This document shows positions 1-11,699 of a stretch of DNA of 64,000 nucleotides, in pieces. Numbering within the stretch: position 1 is the first letter of the stretch; the number at the start of each line of letters is the position of its first letter. The notes beneath the pieces were generated by a model that saw only the letters and a list, made by a program, of their open reading frames with translations, was not told where the DNA came from and searched no databases. The stretch is from assembly GCA_023052935.1 (NCBI GenBank), contig CM041297.1, positions 105,143,563 through 105,207,562 of the forward strand, written 5' to 3'. This DNA comes from Piezodorus guildinii. Taxonomy: Eukaryota; Arthropoda; Insecta; Hemiptera; Pentatomidae. Made by a program: the position numbers and the translations under genes.

Positions 1-185
1 ATGTCCTTAAGGTTTTTCAAAGGTAGTGAAAAATTCTTGGACCTATTGTCCTTCGGAGAGTACGTAAAATGGTGGTCCCGAGCATGTACTTCTCAGGTAA
101 TCGTTGATTAAACTTGGATTGAGAAAATTAAGGACTTCCGCTGTAGCATCATCCGATTAGCCACAGTAGCATAAAGTAGCATTAT
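1..185 (+). repeat. tRNA-derived SINE, 3' part
   Basis: Matches the body and tail of the SINE family seen at 484-730, 3163-3413 and, inverted, at 1715-1985 and 24375-24660. Shared blocks are the 'GTCCTTCGGAG' segment, 'GGTCCCGAGC' and the closing 'CATCCGATTAGCCACAGTAG' before 'CATAAAGTAGC'. The tRNA-like head would lie before the window start, or is missing. Confidence 0.75.
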
Positions 186-483
186 AACTAACTAATAAAA
201 CAAATATATTATAATAGAGTGAATTTGATTAAAATCGTTAGGATTTATTTTGAAAAAATTGTAAGATCAATAGGAAATCTCAGTGTTCTGCAGCCATTTA
301 CGAGAAATATTTCACGATATTTCTAAAACATAATTCTCAGCAGTTTATCCATTTTTTTCCTCTTTTCACTTGGGAATACAAAGAAATAAGCAAATAATTT
401 TGCTATAATTAGTTATTTTATTTACGGACCCTTAGTATGTACATTTCCAATGAATTTTTTTCTCAAAACTTCAAATTCATGTT
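186..483. other. AT-rich spacer
   Basis: AT-rich sequence between two SINE copies. I see no coding potential or recognisable repeat. Confidence 0.5.
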
Positions 484-730
484 GGTGTCACCTGTGGTGT
501 GGTTTATAGTATAGCATCCTTCTATGCCATAGGTCGCAGGCTCGAACCCCCTATGGCCTTAGGTTTATTCAAGGGAGAAAATCCCTGAACATGACGTCCT
601 TTGGAGGGTACATAAAATGGTGGTTCCGAGCCTGTAATTGTCACGTGAATCGTTGATTGGCGAAATTTAGGGCGTCCATTGTAGCATCGTTCGATTAGCT
701 ACAGTAGCATACAGCGACTATACATAAATG
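484..730 (+). repeat. tRNA-derived SINE, near full length
   Basis: A tRNA-like head with a diverged A-box region near 494-515 and a B-box-like 'GGCTCGAACCCCC' near 539 would be an internal RNA polymerase III promoter. The family body follows, then the end 'GTAGCATCGTTCGATTAGC' with 'ACAGTAGCATACAG'. The family is non-autonomous and must be moved by a LINE, not identified here. Confidence 0.75.
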
Positions 731-1714
731 AAAAAAAAAATTTGCTTCTTTTCTTTCTTTTTTTTTTAATTTAGGCTAGTATTTTAAGGTATTTTAACAT
801 CATCACGTTATAAAGTTTTCTACTTCTCAGAGAACGCAGTTTCCAATGCTGATCCTACTGAAAGTTTTATGAAAAGTGTTCATGCCTAAGAAGGGATGTT
901 AACTCAGTCGAGATAGTAACTTGAATAAGGCAAGGTTGGAAGCATCGCTATGAAAGGGTGTATAAAGGTCAGTAGGTCGAGATCTAGTTGGGATTCAAGG
1001 GGCAGGAAGGAGGAGCGTAAAGGGTTGATGGTTCTTTGTGAAGAAAGTAGAATAGAATCAAGAAAGTACTCTATTCTGGGAAAAGTTAAAAGCCTATGCT
1101 AACTCGGAGTACTAAGTAAAAACTTGCTCGATATTACGTTCCATTTTTCCAGACCATTTCGCTTTTTCGTCTGTTTTTCAGGCGTCTATTGTCGGGCATT
1201 TTTCGTGTTTTCGGTGACTGACAACCACTTAGCAGAGCTGATATCTAACTCTTCCGGGTTAAGAGACTAATAATAGTTCTTAGGACGGTCAGCTGTGAAG
1301 GAAGAGACGGTCACAAAAGCTCTCGATATATTGGCTATAGGCTCCGGAATGTGCTGGCACCACACCCGACGTTTTATTTTCCATCTTGTCGGGGCTATTA
1401 GCTGGTGCCAGGCCACTCAAGAAAATAAATAGAGATCCCGGATTTATTGTTTTGGTCTAAAAGCACTTCTTCGCTGTTTCTTTGGTTGATTAAACTGGCC
1501 ATCGTGTTAATTATACAAGGCTATTATTTAATTAATACATCAAGCTGTAGAAACGTATGAGAGCTCCTGTAATATTTTTACATTAATATGATTATAATTA
1601 TAGAATATTTTTTTTAACTATCTCTTTATGCAAAATAATTTTCAGTCGACATCAGAAAAAATGTTGGTATATTATTGTATTTCCTATTTTTTTTTATTTA
1701 TTTATTTTTTTTTT
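731..1714. other. Unannotated, mixed composition
   Basis: The stretch from about 830 to 1480 is less AT-rich than its flanks and shows no long open frame or match to the repeat families in this window. The remainder is AT-rich. Confidence 0.4.
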
Positions 1715-1985
1715 AACGTCATTTATGCTACTATGGCTAATCGGACGATGCTACAGTGGGAGTCCTAAATTTGGCCTATCCAGGTTTTATTAGGATAGGG
1801 ATCTTTAACGAGTGCCTGACATCGTACAGCCTCGGGACCACCTTTTAACGTCCCCTCCGAAGGACGGCATAACTGAGGATTTTTTACTCCCATTAAAAAA
1901 TTCCTAGGGCTACCAGCGGGTTTGAACCCGGGACCTTTGGCATATTAGGCTGTTATGCTAACCAACCTGCAACAGGTAACCCCAT
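1715..1985 (-). repeat. tRNA-derived SINE, full length, minus strand
   Basis: One of the best-preserved copies. On the plus strand it reads from the tail ('GGCTAATCGGACGATGCTAC') through 'CGGGACCACC' and 'CCGAAGGACGGCATAAC' to the head, with B-box complement 'GGGTTTGAACCCGGGACC' and A-box-region complement 'TGTTATGCTAACCAACC'. The 24375-24660 copy has the same order. Confidence 0.85.
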
Positions 1986-3160
1986 TGTATTCCTAAGATT
2001 ATTGTTTAATTTAAAAAAAAAAAAAAAAAAGTAATTGTAACCCAACTTAATATTTCAGAATTATATTAATATTAATATTTTTATTTTCAATATAGTTGGC
2101 TACTCATACTTAAACCTTCTCTGATATATGAATAAAATGTTCCTAATTGTCAGTATGAAATGGATAGATAAAATCTATGAAGAAATGTAGTAATTAACTA
2201 CAAAACCGGCGTTCAAAAAGTTATTACTATATTCTTAGTAACCGTATACCTAATATTTTGAGGTAGCAAACTTAGGGCTCATATTATATTTCTTACACAT
2301 TTTTTTATTTTACATTGCTGTTCTGTTAATTAAGTATATTATTAATTTTTATGTCAAGCCTTAGGACTTCTGAGCATCTGTGATACTTTACAGATAGTAA
2401 TAACGAAACGGGTGTACTAATCTTTTCTTTTATCGTCCTAATACGTCTCTCCTACCTGCCTATAAGAGAAAATATGTGAAAAAATATAATATTAATAATA
2501 AAACTTAAGAATAACAAAATTGTACAGTACAAATTAATATTTATGTCTGGCCAAGAAAACCATTAAATCAATTTTTATTTACAAATGTGGAACAAAGGAA
2601 AAAAAAAATTAAATACAGCTTAGACAATATGCATTTATGTACAAAAAATATGGATAGTAAATTCACAAAAAAATAAAGGAAAATAAATAAAAGAACCCAA
2701 GGGTTGAGGAAATTGAAAACAAAAATCTAATTATTGCACAGCATTAGGGTTTGGGTAAAATAGATAATTATATCTTGTATTAAAATTAAGATAAGTCGGT
2801 TGCAGATTCACATTTATTGTGCATCTATTTGGAATGCCAAAAGAAGTTGGAAAAAGTGGGATTTGAATGATAGAAGAGAAAAATCATGGCGAAGATGAGT
2901 AGGTAGGAATTCCAGAGGGTTGCAGAGCGGATATAAAAGAAGTGATCAAAAGATTTAGTTCTATGATTGGGAATGTAAAGGTCGGAATAATATATGGTGG
3001 GAATGTTAAATATTTTTAGACAAAAAATATTATGTTACCAGTATAGTTGTTGAATTTAATGGAGAGTGACAAAAACGCTTAAAGATAAATTATGGTTACT
3101 GATAATAATTTATACCTTATGTTAACTTAAATAGATTCTTTTGGAAGCCTAAAAGAGGAA
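1986..3160. other. AT-rich, no feature seen
   Basis: AT-rich, with homopolymer A and T runs. No coding potential, tRNA-like structure or copy of the window's repeat families was found. Confidence 0.45.
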
Positions 3161-3162
3161 AA

Positions 3163-3413
3163 ATGAGTCACCTGTGTTGTAGTGACTAGCATGATATCGT
3201 TATATGGTAAAAGTTGTCGGTTCAAACCTAGCAGATGGCCCTAGGATTATAATGGAAGTAAAAATCCTTGGGTATGCCGTCCTTTAAATTGGACGTAGAA
3301 AAACCTGTGCTTCATCAGGTACTAGTTAAAGATCTCTATCCTAGTTACATCTGGATAGGCTTATAAATTTGGGACTCCCACAGTTGCATAAACTGACCTT
3401 AAATAAATAAACT
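3163..3413 (+). repeat. tRNA-derived SINE, full length
   Basis: The head begins 'CACCTGTGTTGTAGTGACTA' with a B-box-like 'GTCGGTTCAAACC' near 3216. The family body follows ('GCCGTCCTTTAAA', 'GATCTCTATCCTAGTTAC') and then a tail ending in 'AAATAAATAAAC'. A LINE 3' end starts directly downstream. Confidence 0.8.
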
Positions 3414-3720
3414 AACGAAGTAGTAAATATTTTAACAGTAGTGGGTAACAGAGAAGAAACAATTAATTCAGTTTTTGGTTTTCTTAAGCATGAATCGTTG
3501 TTATCTAAATTATAAAGACTATAATCTTAATTAATATAAAGTTATATATTCCTGGTTAGTTTTTATTATTTTTTTTAAGCTATTGTTTACATCATAATCT
3601 TCTTTTTTTCTTCTCAATTACTTATTACCTAATAGTTCTTTCTTATAAAGGTGGAATATAAATACAGTACCTAGGCGTTGATGACCTTAGGGTTTTACGC
3701 CTTAAAACCAAAACAAACAA
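3414..3720 (+). mobile_element. LINE L-A, 3' end (copy 1)
   Basis: The last codons of a LINE polyprotein are readable (INSVFGFLKHESLLSKL, stop at 3513-3515) and align with the end of the second copy at 9716-10366 (IELVFDFLKEQSLLLKL). The 3' UTRs are also shared, including 'ATTACTTATTACCTAATAG' and the terminal 'AGGCGTTGATGACC' ... 'ACGCCTTAAAACCAAAAC'. The bases AGGCG and CGCCT near the end can pair as a 3' hairpin. The element is heavily 5' truncated. The clade is probably of the I/LOA/Outcast type, by resemblance of the longer copy. Confidence 0.75.
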
Positions 3721-3727
3721 TAACAAA

Positions 3728-3885
3728 GTTTTTTTCAGAAACAATTCTTTATTGAGTAATATTACAGTCTAATTTAAGACATTTTTAATAGTGATAAAGT
3801 ACAATATTCACACAATATATACATAACAGATTAAATAAGACTTTATACAAAAGTCACTCATGCCTACATAATAACGAAGTAGAAA
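3728..3885 (-). mobile_element. LINE L-B, 3' UTR only, minus strand
   Basis: It begins with a poly(T) run (the poly(A) tail of a minus-strand insertion), then 'AGAAACAATTCTTTATTGA' and 'GTGATAAAGTACAATATTCA'. It matches the 3' UTR of the larger L-B copy at 35168-36318. It lies tail-to-tail with L-A copy 1, only a few bases away. Confidence 0.75.
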
Positions 3886-4089
3886 TTTCTTTCGGACTGA
3901 GTTCAATGAGAATGTAATTTTTTTTTTTTTTAACTTAATTTATTAATTCGCACCTGGCAGCATTATTGTGACATCCAGCAAATGGGATAAAAATTAAAAA
4001 AAAAAAATGAACGAAATAATTTTAATTTATACGGATTGTTGTTAAATTATTTAGTTACAATAATAGAGCCGAAAAGGTTTTCATATGCA

Positions 4090-4460
4090 TTCAAACACAC
4101 TTTAATCCATTAGCTCAGAAGTGAAGGAGTTCCTTTTTACAAAGATGTTATGTAAGGGATCCATTGAAATTGGATGGATTGTTTCTTGGTTATGGATCTT
4201 ATCCCCTATAAAGTTACTGTTTGATCAATCCATTGCAAGAAAAGGAGTTTCCAAGTCAAATTTGAAGGGCCCCCGACCCTAAGTAAGAGAAAAGGGTTCT
4301 CTGACTGGGCGCCCACTTTTATCTGAGGCAAACGTCTCACAAGTTACAAGCGTCTAACTTTTTCCGCAACTTTTCTTCCCTCTTCTATTCTTGATTGCTA
4401 TCCCTTTTTATCATTGAGGCTTCTTTAACACTCTCCTACATTATTTCTTAGGACAACATT
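4090..4460. other. GC-richer single-copy island
   Basis: Clearly less AT-rich than its surroundings and not matched by any repeat family here. It holds a 'GGGCCCCCGACCC' patch and no useful open frame. It is a candidate old, possibly constrained non-coding segment. That is inference. Confidence 0.3.
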
Positions 4461-6100
4461 TTTTTATTCTTTGTTGTATTCTTTTGAGTGTTTTCTTACT
4501 TTTTCATATTCATATTTTGGTTGAAAGATTAAACTGTGAAATGAATGCTTCAGTATTTAGATAGATAGGTGTAAGACAGAAAAGGTGTAATTTTTATTTT
4601 TAAAAATTACAGCAAATAAATAATAAATAATTTAAAAATCGCAAAATACAATAAAAAAATCAGACACACTATATGTTCTATTGACCGTGCGTGGAGTCTG
4701 TGTTTATTGACAAAATTAATCTATATGCTATCAATATAAATAATTAATAACAAAATAAGAAACAATATAGTAACACTTCGGTTGTTATTTATTTATTGAA
4801 ATCCAATTCACTAATAGTTAAATTCTTTTGTGAGCACCATTCTATAGGAGAAAGCCAATCTGGAGTACATACATATATTTTTTCGACTTACTACGTTTGA
4901 ATTTGTTATATTTCTATAGCTAACAAAAATCTAACTATTGTGAAAAAGAATCATACTGTATTTTCAGTTGGCCATATGAAAGTAGTGGGTAGATTCAATG
5001 AATCCGTTTTTTCCTCTTATTTACATTGACCACTCCTTTTTTCTTTTTAAGGGTAGTATAGATTTTTTTATTATTTTTGTCTATCTAATCATTGATTCTG
5101 GACGAGGGTCAAGTTCGTCTTTTTCACCTCATGTTCTATTTTTTTTTCAATTTGTCAACTTTGTAAAACAGCACAGTATCAGATGTTCAAAGCTAAAAAG
5201 ATAAGCTGTATCACATTATTAATACATACTTCGTCGAAATACTTCGACAGTTGTGCTAACTACTTCAATGAAGGATTTCTAAAAATGTATTAAGAATAGG
5301 ATATATTTTTTAAAAAAATCGACAATTCTCTCTATCTAATTCTCCGTCCAGAAATATTAGCCTTTTCAGTTAACATTTCGTCGTAGGTTTCATTTTATTT
5401 ATTTATTTACTTAATTTTTTTTCATAGTTATTTTTCCTGAGAAATGTAATAATACTATAAGGCTGTAATTTTCTTTTTTCTATATTAAGTACTTAAACAT
5501 TGTTATATATACTCAATTATTATAATTATTAATATTTTATTTCTGTCATTTTCTTTGACCAGATGCAAATATTATTTCTATTGATATGTATTATTCTAAG
5601 GGAGCTTTTTTCTGGAATAAGGTTTCTTTTGTATTTTATTATATTCTGCATTAATATCGATTTTATTTAAAAAAAATAACTAATAAAATAAATGAAATGG
5701 TTACGTATTTCATATCGTTCAAATCAAAAATGATTCTGATATCTTATTTATTATTTAATTAGAAGATTTAAATCAATTGTAATTTCACCAGATATATTAA
5801 CCACTTTCTCAGAGAATTAGGATAGCATGTTAATGCTGAAAATAAAGGAAAAAATAATAAGATGTTATCTGTGGTAAAATAAATACAATGTGAAGGTATC
5901 AACGATTTCGAATAAGGATGAATTCAGAAAATTATATTAAAAAGTCAAAATTTCAAGGATATACCCGTGCCATGAAACGCTTTTAAAATATTTGATGATA
6001 TAATAATATATTTTTATTTATTAATACTTGCAACTGTATTGGTTAATACATCAAGTAAATAAGGTGTGAAATAAATAATATTTGGGATAATAAAATATTT
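4461..6100. other. AT-rich, no feature seen
   Basis: Long AT-rich stretch. The short open frames in it have low-complexity, hydrophobic translations typical of chance frames in AT-rich DNA. Confidence 0.45.
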
Positions 6101-6101
6101 G

Positions 6102-6371
6102 GGAGAAGTTATTTGAGGGTGTAGTCGAATGAACACACAATTAAGCATACAATTAATTTAATGGTGCCGACGTTTCGGCCTAAATTATAGGCCTTCTTCA
6201 GAGCGATTGAAGGAGTGAGAGTCACAACAATGTTGCTTCAATTGCAAGGAGCAATTGAATTGCTATTTACCTTCAATAAGGTTCATAATTTAGGTCGAAA
6301 CGTCGGCACCACTAAATTAAGTTTATGTTTCATTTTGTGTTCATTTGACTGCACCCTTAACTAACTTCTCC
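6102..6371. mobile_element. PLE terminal inverted repeat P1 with hammerhead-like motifs
   Basis: The outer arms are inverted: 'GGAGAAGTTATTTGAGGGTG' on the left pairs with 'CACCCTTAACTAACTTCTCC' on the right. Inside each arm is the motif GCCGAAACGTCGGCACC, minus strand at 6163-6180 and plus strand ending near 6310. No reverse transcriptase or endonuclease frame remains, so this is a terminal remnant of a Penelope-like element. The assignment rests on the matching structure at 12834-14441, which still carries a GIY-YIG frame. Confidence 0.6.
6163..6204 (-). ncRNA. Hammerhead-ribozyme-like motif (P1 left arm)
   Basis: On the minus strand the order is CTGAAGA, A, GGCCTA-loop-TAGGCC (a perfect 6-bp helix II), GAAAC, GTC, GGCACC. 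CUGANGA, GAAA and a GUC cleavage site are the hammerhead core. GCT before CTGAAGA can pair with GGC after GTC as a 3-bp helix I. Oddities: one extra A lies before helix II, and helix III would be only A-U and C-G with no loop, so cleavage may need two copies pairing. Activity is not shown by sequence. Confidence 0.5.
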
Positions 6372-6540
6372 TATATATCCACACATTCAACCATTATCAC
6401 TTCATAACAAAATATTGTTGGAGGAAGAGATGTTCTATTTAGTAATATCTATAATAACTTTAATAATGCTGCTAGTAATAATACAAATAAAATATATTAA
6501 TTACTAAATAATCAATAAATTAAGACTAGAAAGATAATAT

Positions 6541-6800
6541 TGTTATCAAATACTATTATTCCCCTGAAGCTGCTCCATGAAGGGGGGGGGGCCGTTTGCT
6601 GAGGCCAGTAGGAAGGGGCCACCCCCCGGGCACTTTAATGGACAATCCTTGTACTGGAGTAGTACATTGGCACCCCTCGTCACGAATTTGTAGCAAACAA
6701 ACCTATCCTGATTTTTTTTTTGCGTGTCACATCCCCGGAACGGAGTCTTAACTTAGTCCTTTTCTTGTTGGGATATTGTCTTTCAATGGTGTAGGGGGGA
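6541..6800. other. GC-rich patch with G10 run
   Basis: A run of ten G at 6582-6591 is followed by 'GGGGCCACCCCCCGGGC'. This is very unlike the AT-rich surroundings. No coding frame and no known repeat were recognised. Confidence 0.4.
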
Positions 6801-6999
6801 GAAGCCAATTCTTTTTGTTGGTGAATCATCCACTATAGTCATCCTTTCACTGAAAAATGCTTATTTTTATTTTATGCTTATTGTTTTATCAGTATCATAT
6901 TAATTTAAATTTTAAAAACATAGAGAACCTAGCTTTTGCGATCTTATGAACATGTTACATCATTTTATCATTAAATTATTGTAACCGTTTGTTTATTCA

Positions 7000-7245
7000 T
7001 TTAAAGTCACTTAGTGCTACTGTGACGAATAGAACGATGCAACTGTGCTATTCCTCAATTTGGCCTATTCAAATTTAATTTTTAATAAGTACCTGACATT
7101 GCACTAGCTCCAGTATTTGAAGTAAACTCCGAAGAACGGTGTAATCAAGGATTTTTACTCCTTAGGGCCATCTGCCGGATTTGAACCAGCATAGAAGGCA
7201 TTCTTGGGCATAGAAGGCTGTTTTCAGGCATTACACATCAGTATA
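7000..7245 (-). repeat. tRNA-derived SINE, minus strand, diverged
   Basis: Same order as the 1715 copy but more diverged: 'CTACTGTGACGAATAGAACG' (tail), 'GCACTAGCTCCAGTATTTG', 'CCGAAGAACGGTGTAATC', then 'GGATTTGAACC' (B-box complement) and the head. The head contains a short local duplication of 'GGGCATAGAAGG'-like sequence. Confidence 0.7.
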
Positions 7246-8189
7246 TCCCATATGATTTTAAATACATACATAGAATATATCTTTATTTGAAAAAAGACTA
7301 TGATTTGTACAAATTGTATGCAAATAAATCTGATTCAAAATACGATAATGATGTGATTTCAGTTATTTTCATCCAAAATAAAAAAATAGCACTGTGAAAA
7401 AATAAAGCATAAAACTTAATAAATCTAGAGCTTCATGTACTCCCCGTCATGTAATAGTAAACACTATTTATCTTTTTGACATTTTTGATAGTCAGTAAGG
7501 CATGGAATATTATTGTAATTAGAAGGGCTAAAAACGGTAAAGCGTTTGGTAATGGTTACCTACCAATCATTAGCTACCGATCATTCACTAGCATTATTTC
7601 GACCGCACTTTCAACTATCTCAGAAAACCCGATTGTTCGATAGTACTTTCATAACCGAAAATTCACAGCTTGTAGGATAAAATATGACTATTGAAACCGA
7701 AACTGCATTTGTGGTTATACGCCATAACCAGTAATGTTCAAGCATGATAACATTTTATAATTATATTTATATACCAAAAGCTACAATCTTATACGATTGT
7801 GCTCTTGCTTTACCTTCACAATGTCTTTTTGCACTCTTTACATTTGTGCAAATTATTCTTTATAAAAAAAATAATTTCACTCACTTTTACTATGAGCGCT
7901 AGATGATGATTATGAGAGTTGATGTTTCATTAAACTCTTCCTTGTTTCTAAGACTCTTAAGCTTTCAGATTCTCATATTATAATTGGCCTAGCTATTTAT
8001 ATGATTTGGCTTTTGTTTACATTTAACACTAAGCGGTAGAAATGTATTTTTATATATATCCAGTTCGTAAAAATATCATCGTTTTTATGCTTATGAATAT
8101 CACTCTTTAAGGTCTTTCAGATATTCTCAATATGAATGGAATCTTGAAAATTATCGTTGATCATTAAAATTCTAAAATCACATCCCATC
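7246..8189. other. AT-rich, no feature seen
   Basis: AT-rich sequence with no coding or repeat signal recognised. Confidence 0.4.
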
Positions 8190-8810
8190 TTCTGCTATTC
8201 ACAATCTCCCCCTCCCAACGTTCCTCTCAGAAAGAGAAACACAGTTAACATTAGAATAGGACTCGAAGAGAACGAGCGGATAAAGAAAACAAGCCCTCCA
8301 AAAGTGAATGCCTCCCCCAAGCAGAGATAAGTCTAAAGAAGTAAATAGTCCCTAGATAAAACCGAGGCAATATGGTCGACTTCTTATGTACGCGCTGGGG
8401 GAAGAATTATTTCGGGGGGTTGGAGTTCGGTCCTATGGAGCACAATCTCATTGTTATGGGGGTGAGCCTCCGGGTGATGAGCTTCTGATGATTTTCTGAT
8501 GGTGTGCGAACCACCACTCCGGTTTTGGCAGCCATTATTGCTGCGGTAAAGATAAAACACAGGGCACCTTATGGTGTTGATATCGAGAGGCGAAAAAAAT
8601 CCGGATATGCTAGAATCCAGGTTTATATTGGGTTCAGTCTAGGAAGCCCTCGAGCAGAACAGAGGAGGGGAAAAGAAGTGTTTTGTTTGCGGTTATTAGG
8701 TCTGTTCGAATGTATATATACATTTTTTGGTGACATTAGCGACACCTGTTTCCATCACGCAGGAACCCTTGGAAGATGCAGGGCGGTGTGTTCTTATTAA
8801 ATTTCCCCTC
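8190..8810. other. GC-richer single-copy island
   Basis: About 600 bp much richer in GC than its flanks, with no match to the repeat families. A 98-codon plus-strand frame exists (8504-8800) but shows no domain, and its start has no supporting signal, so I do not call it a gene. Confidence 0.35.
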
Positions 8811-9700
8811 CACTTTTATTAGCCATTTGTTTGGTTCAGCTATTTTAAAATGTGTTTTAAACCGTCTTTATTAACATAATGTGATGTGAAGGAGAAAAAT
8901 AACCACGTTACATAAAATGGATGTATCTAAGCAAATTCAGAATGATGGATCATAATATTTAACGTCGGACCTCACTGTGTGATACTTCTTGTTTTATGCT
9001 ATGTTTTAATCATGACAAGGAACAGTTAGCTATTCATCTTACAAGAAGGACTCTTAAGAATTATATGACTTGAAAGATTGATGACCACGGTACGATATAT
9101 AAGAGCTGCTAGTAATGTTGTTGCATTTTAGTAATGTTAAATTTTCTAGTTTATAAAGTTCCTTTTGTATCTATATTTTGGCTGTTATACCTTCAGCTAT
9201 TTTATATTTTATGTTGTTGGGTGATATTTGTTCGCGCTGGAAATAGTTTCTGGGACCTTCAGTCCTCTAAGAATAACATTAAAATACAAAAACTGTATCT
9301 TGTGTCTGGCACAAAACTAAAAACATAACAAAAGCAAACTTAAGGTTATACTTGCATTATTTATAAAAGTAGTGAAATCTTGTACTTTCAATCATATCAT
9401 AAAATCGATTGAAAGCATTTTTTCGTTTTTTTTTTTATAAATATTGCTATCTATAATCGGATCCGGTAAACGTTTGATGATGCCGGATTCACCGGATTAC
9501 CGCATCCGTTTATCGGGATTGTAATTCCTATTCCTTACCAAAAATTCAGTCTAGAATATTTTTTTTATTATTATTTTTTTTATTTTTTTTTTTTTTGTGT
9601 AAACATTTGTCACTAGAAAATACCGTTTAGGAGCTATATTGGTTCGAATGAAAAAAACAAAATATGAATGTACCAATGTCTAAATGTACACAGATGAAAA
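8811..9700. other. AT-rich; CCGGAT cluster at 9459-9525
   Basis: Mostly AT-rich. Around 9459-9525 the words GGATCCGG, CCGGATTC, CCGGATTACC and CATCCG cluster in an otherwise AT-rich context. Nothing else recognised. Confidence 0.35.
9668..9697 (+). repeat. 30-bp direct repeat, left copy
   Basis: Begins ATGTACCAATGTCTAAATG and recurs at 10598-10627 with two C/T differences. The pair brackets LINE L-A copy 2 at a distance of about 930 bp. Confidence 0.8.
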
Positions 9701-9715
9701 AAAATAAGTTGTTTT

Positions 9716-10366
9716 TCCGTAAAATAAGTGTTAGTGTTGTTCTGCCGTAGCAGCCGGAGGGAGGAGGTCGCGTTGACCCGGCTAAGGATAGGACACTCAC
9801 GGCTGACGCACTCTTATCTTTTTGCTAGGCAGCCGGTGCCCCGATGGAACCTGTGGAACCCCAGCACTGTGATGGAACCCTTACCATTCGGCATATTTTT
9901 CAAGAATGCCCTTATTATTCATCACACCTGAATAAAATTGGACTAAGCCCGAATATTTCAGCGGTGCTGGGTGATAGAGAGGGAGCCATTGAATTAGTTT
10001 TTGATTTTCTTAAGGAGCAGTCATTATTATTGAAATTATAAAGACCATTCCTAGTCAGTTAGCATTACTAGTATAAGCTTTTTAAAGTATTGTTTACATA
10101 AAAATATTTTTTCTTTCTTTATTTTTTTTTTAAATTTATTTATTTATTTTTATTTATTATTATTATTTTTTTTCTTTCTTTCTATCAATCACTCTTAGGT
10201 AATGAGGTAATAATTATTTTTTTTAAGCTATTGTTTACATAATAAACATTTTTTTTTTCTCAATTACTTATTACCTAATAGTTCTTTCTTGTAAAGGTTG
10301 AATATGCATATAGTGTCTAGGCGTTGATGACCTTAGGGTTTTACGCCTTAAAACCAAAACAAACAA
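9716..10366 (+). mobile_element. LINE L-A, 5'-truncated (copy 2)
   Basis: Contains the C-terminal zinc-knuckle region of a LINE polyprotein and a 3' UTR ending 'CCTTAAAACCAAAACAAAC'. Imperfect target-site duplications flank it: AAGTTGTTTTT at 9705-9715 and AAGTTGTTTTC at 10365-10375. The 3' terminal hairpin pairs AGGCG (10319-10323) with CGCCT near 10344. It is a dead-on-arrival insertion without RT or endonuclease. Confidence 0.75.
9728..10041 (+). pseudogene. LINE L-A ORF2 C-terminal fragment
   Basis: Two overlapping frames together give the end of a LINE polyprotein. LTRLRIGHSRLTHSYLF (about 9772-9825) is the conserved block after the RNase H domain in I/LOA/Outcast-type elements. It is followed by the frame-shifted continuation TIRHIFQECPYYSSHL and the end FDFLKEQSLLLKL (stop at 10039-10041). 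The shift lies near 9830-9850. The zinc-knuckle cysteines and histidine are partly lost. The true protein would act in target-primed reverse transcription, but this fragment cannot. The family assignment is from the conserved block only. Confidence 0.7.
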
Positions 10367-10597
10367 GTTGTTTTCTATGCTGCAGCAATTCGCACGTCCG
10401 TATGCAATCAAAATTCTCCCTGACTAGGAAAAGCAGTAAATTAAAGAATGATATGTACAAGATCCATGTTATTTTAAGCCTCATTTCGACACGCTATCAC
10501 TCTGTTCGTGTCACTCAAATAAAAACATTCCCTAGTCAGAAATTCAGTGGAGTTCTGTTATATAACATTTTTCGTTAGGACCTAGCGTTAAGCAGCG

Positions 10598-10627
10598 ATG
10601 TACTAATGTCTAAATGTACATAGATGA
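10598..10627 (+). repeat. 30-bp direct repeat, right copy
   Basis: Begins ATGTACTAATGTCTAAATG and is the partner of 9668-9697. The spacing exceeds any LINE target-site duplication, so it predates or is independent of the L-A insertion. Confidence 0.8.
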
Positions 10628-10954
10628 TTAAAAATAAACTTACATTCCATACAACATCAACCCGCCCGTTCGTCCGGAGTCTAAATTTCTCCCTGGCTGA
10701 TAAAAATTGATTGAAAATAAATTTTGTTTGTGGATTATTTCTTTCTTTCTTTACCTTCTATACTTAATAAATCTGTCAGTCTGTCCCCAAACCTAAATCT
10801 TCTGAGAAAATCAAGAGATGATATATAGACATATACATGGCTTATTGTTTTTCCCAAGTGGGAAGAAATACTGAGGATTTTTTTTAAAATATATAATTTG
10901 AATGAATTCCATATCTAACAGAAGCAGAAAAAAACAGACATTAAAAAAAAAAAA

Positions 10955-11195
10955 ATGTTGGTGTTTTTGAAGATAAAAGCAGTAATATAGATGTATTGTA
11001 TATCGTTGGTAAGATAATGATTTTGAAAAAGAAAATGATCTTATATTCATTAATTATATAAGTTAACGGAAAGTGATGAAAAACAGATAAAAGTAACTGA
11101 TTATCATGTATCTTAATGATTGCCACACAAACATATAGTAGTTTTTAATTTTTCTTTCAATTATAAATTCTTTTTTTGAAAAAGTTATTTTGGAA
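10955..11195 (-). repeat. Long-TIR element fragment
   Basis: Matches the right terminal part of the element at 62465-63791: 'AGCAGTAATATAGATGTA', 'TATATCGTTGG', then 'AGTTAACGGAAAGTGATGAA', 'AACTGATTAT' and an AT-rich end. The outer tip (GTGTGTTGCCCGCACCAG in intact copies) is absent. Strand is given relative to copies beginning CTGGTGCGCGCAACA. Confidence 0.55.
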
Positions 11196-11699
11196 ACTGG
11201 ACTGCCTAATCTGTTCTTTTTTTGTTTTTTTTTGGTTTTCTTTTCCAAAACGTAGGTAGGAAACAGTATTTTCCGCTGGAAGACAAGGGCTTTTGTTCAT
11301 CCAACTTGCAGATAGCTCGACAGTTTATGTCAGCGGTAGGATCAAGGCTTTCCGTAACCTATGCTTTGTTGTTCGTTCGTTCGGTAACATTTCTCTTTGT
11401 CAAGTATTCGTGCATTTGTACGTTGAATAAAATATATTGTTAAGAATAATTTTATTTTATTTTCAATTTCATATAAAGGATTGTTTATAATTTATGGTTT
11501 TGATCATTTGCCGACAAAAATATTTCGCCGACCCCTTTGTCCTACCAGTAAAAAAATCGTTGCTATTTCCAAAAGGTACTTATTTGAATTTTCAATTTAA
11601 TCTAAAAGTATAATAAAACATAGCTGGTTAAAAAAAGAAAATAATAATAAAAAAATAAAATAAAAATCTAGACCAGTACAAAAATAATCCAGGACTGCA

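Noticed and set aside
8504..8800. 98-codon open frame in a GC-richer island
   Set aside because: No recognisable domain, no start or splice context, and composition alone makes such a frame plausible by chance.
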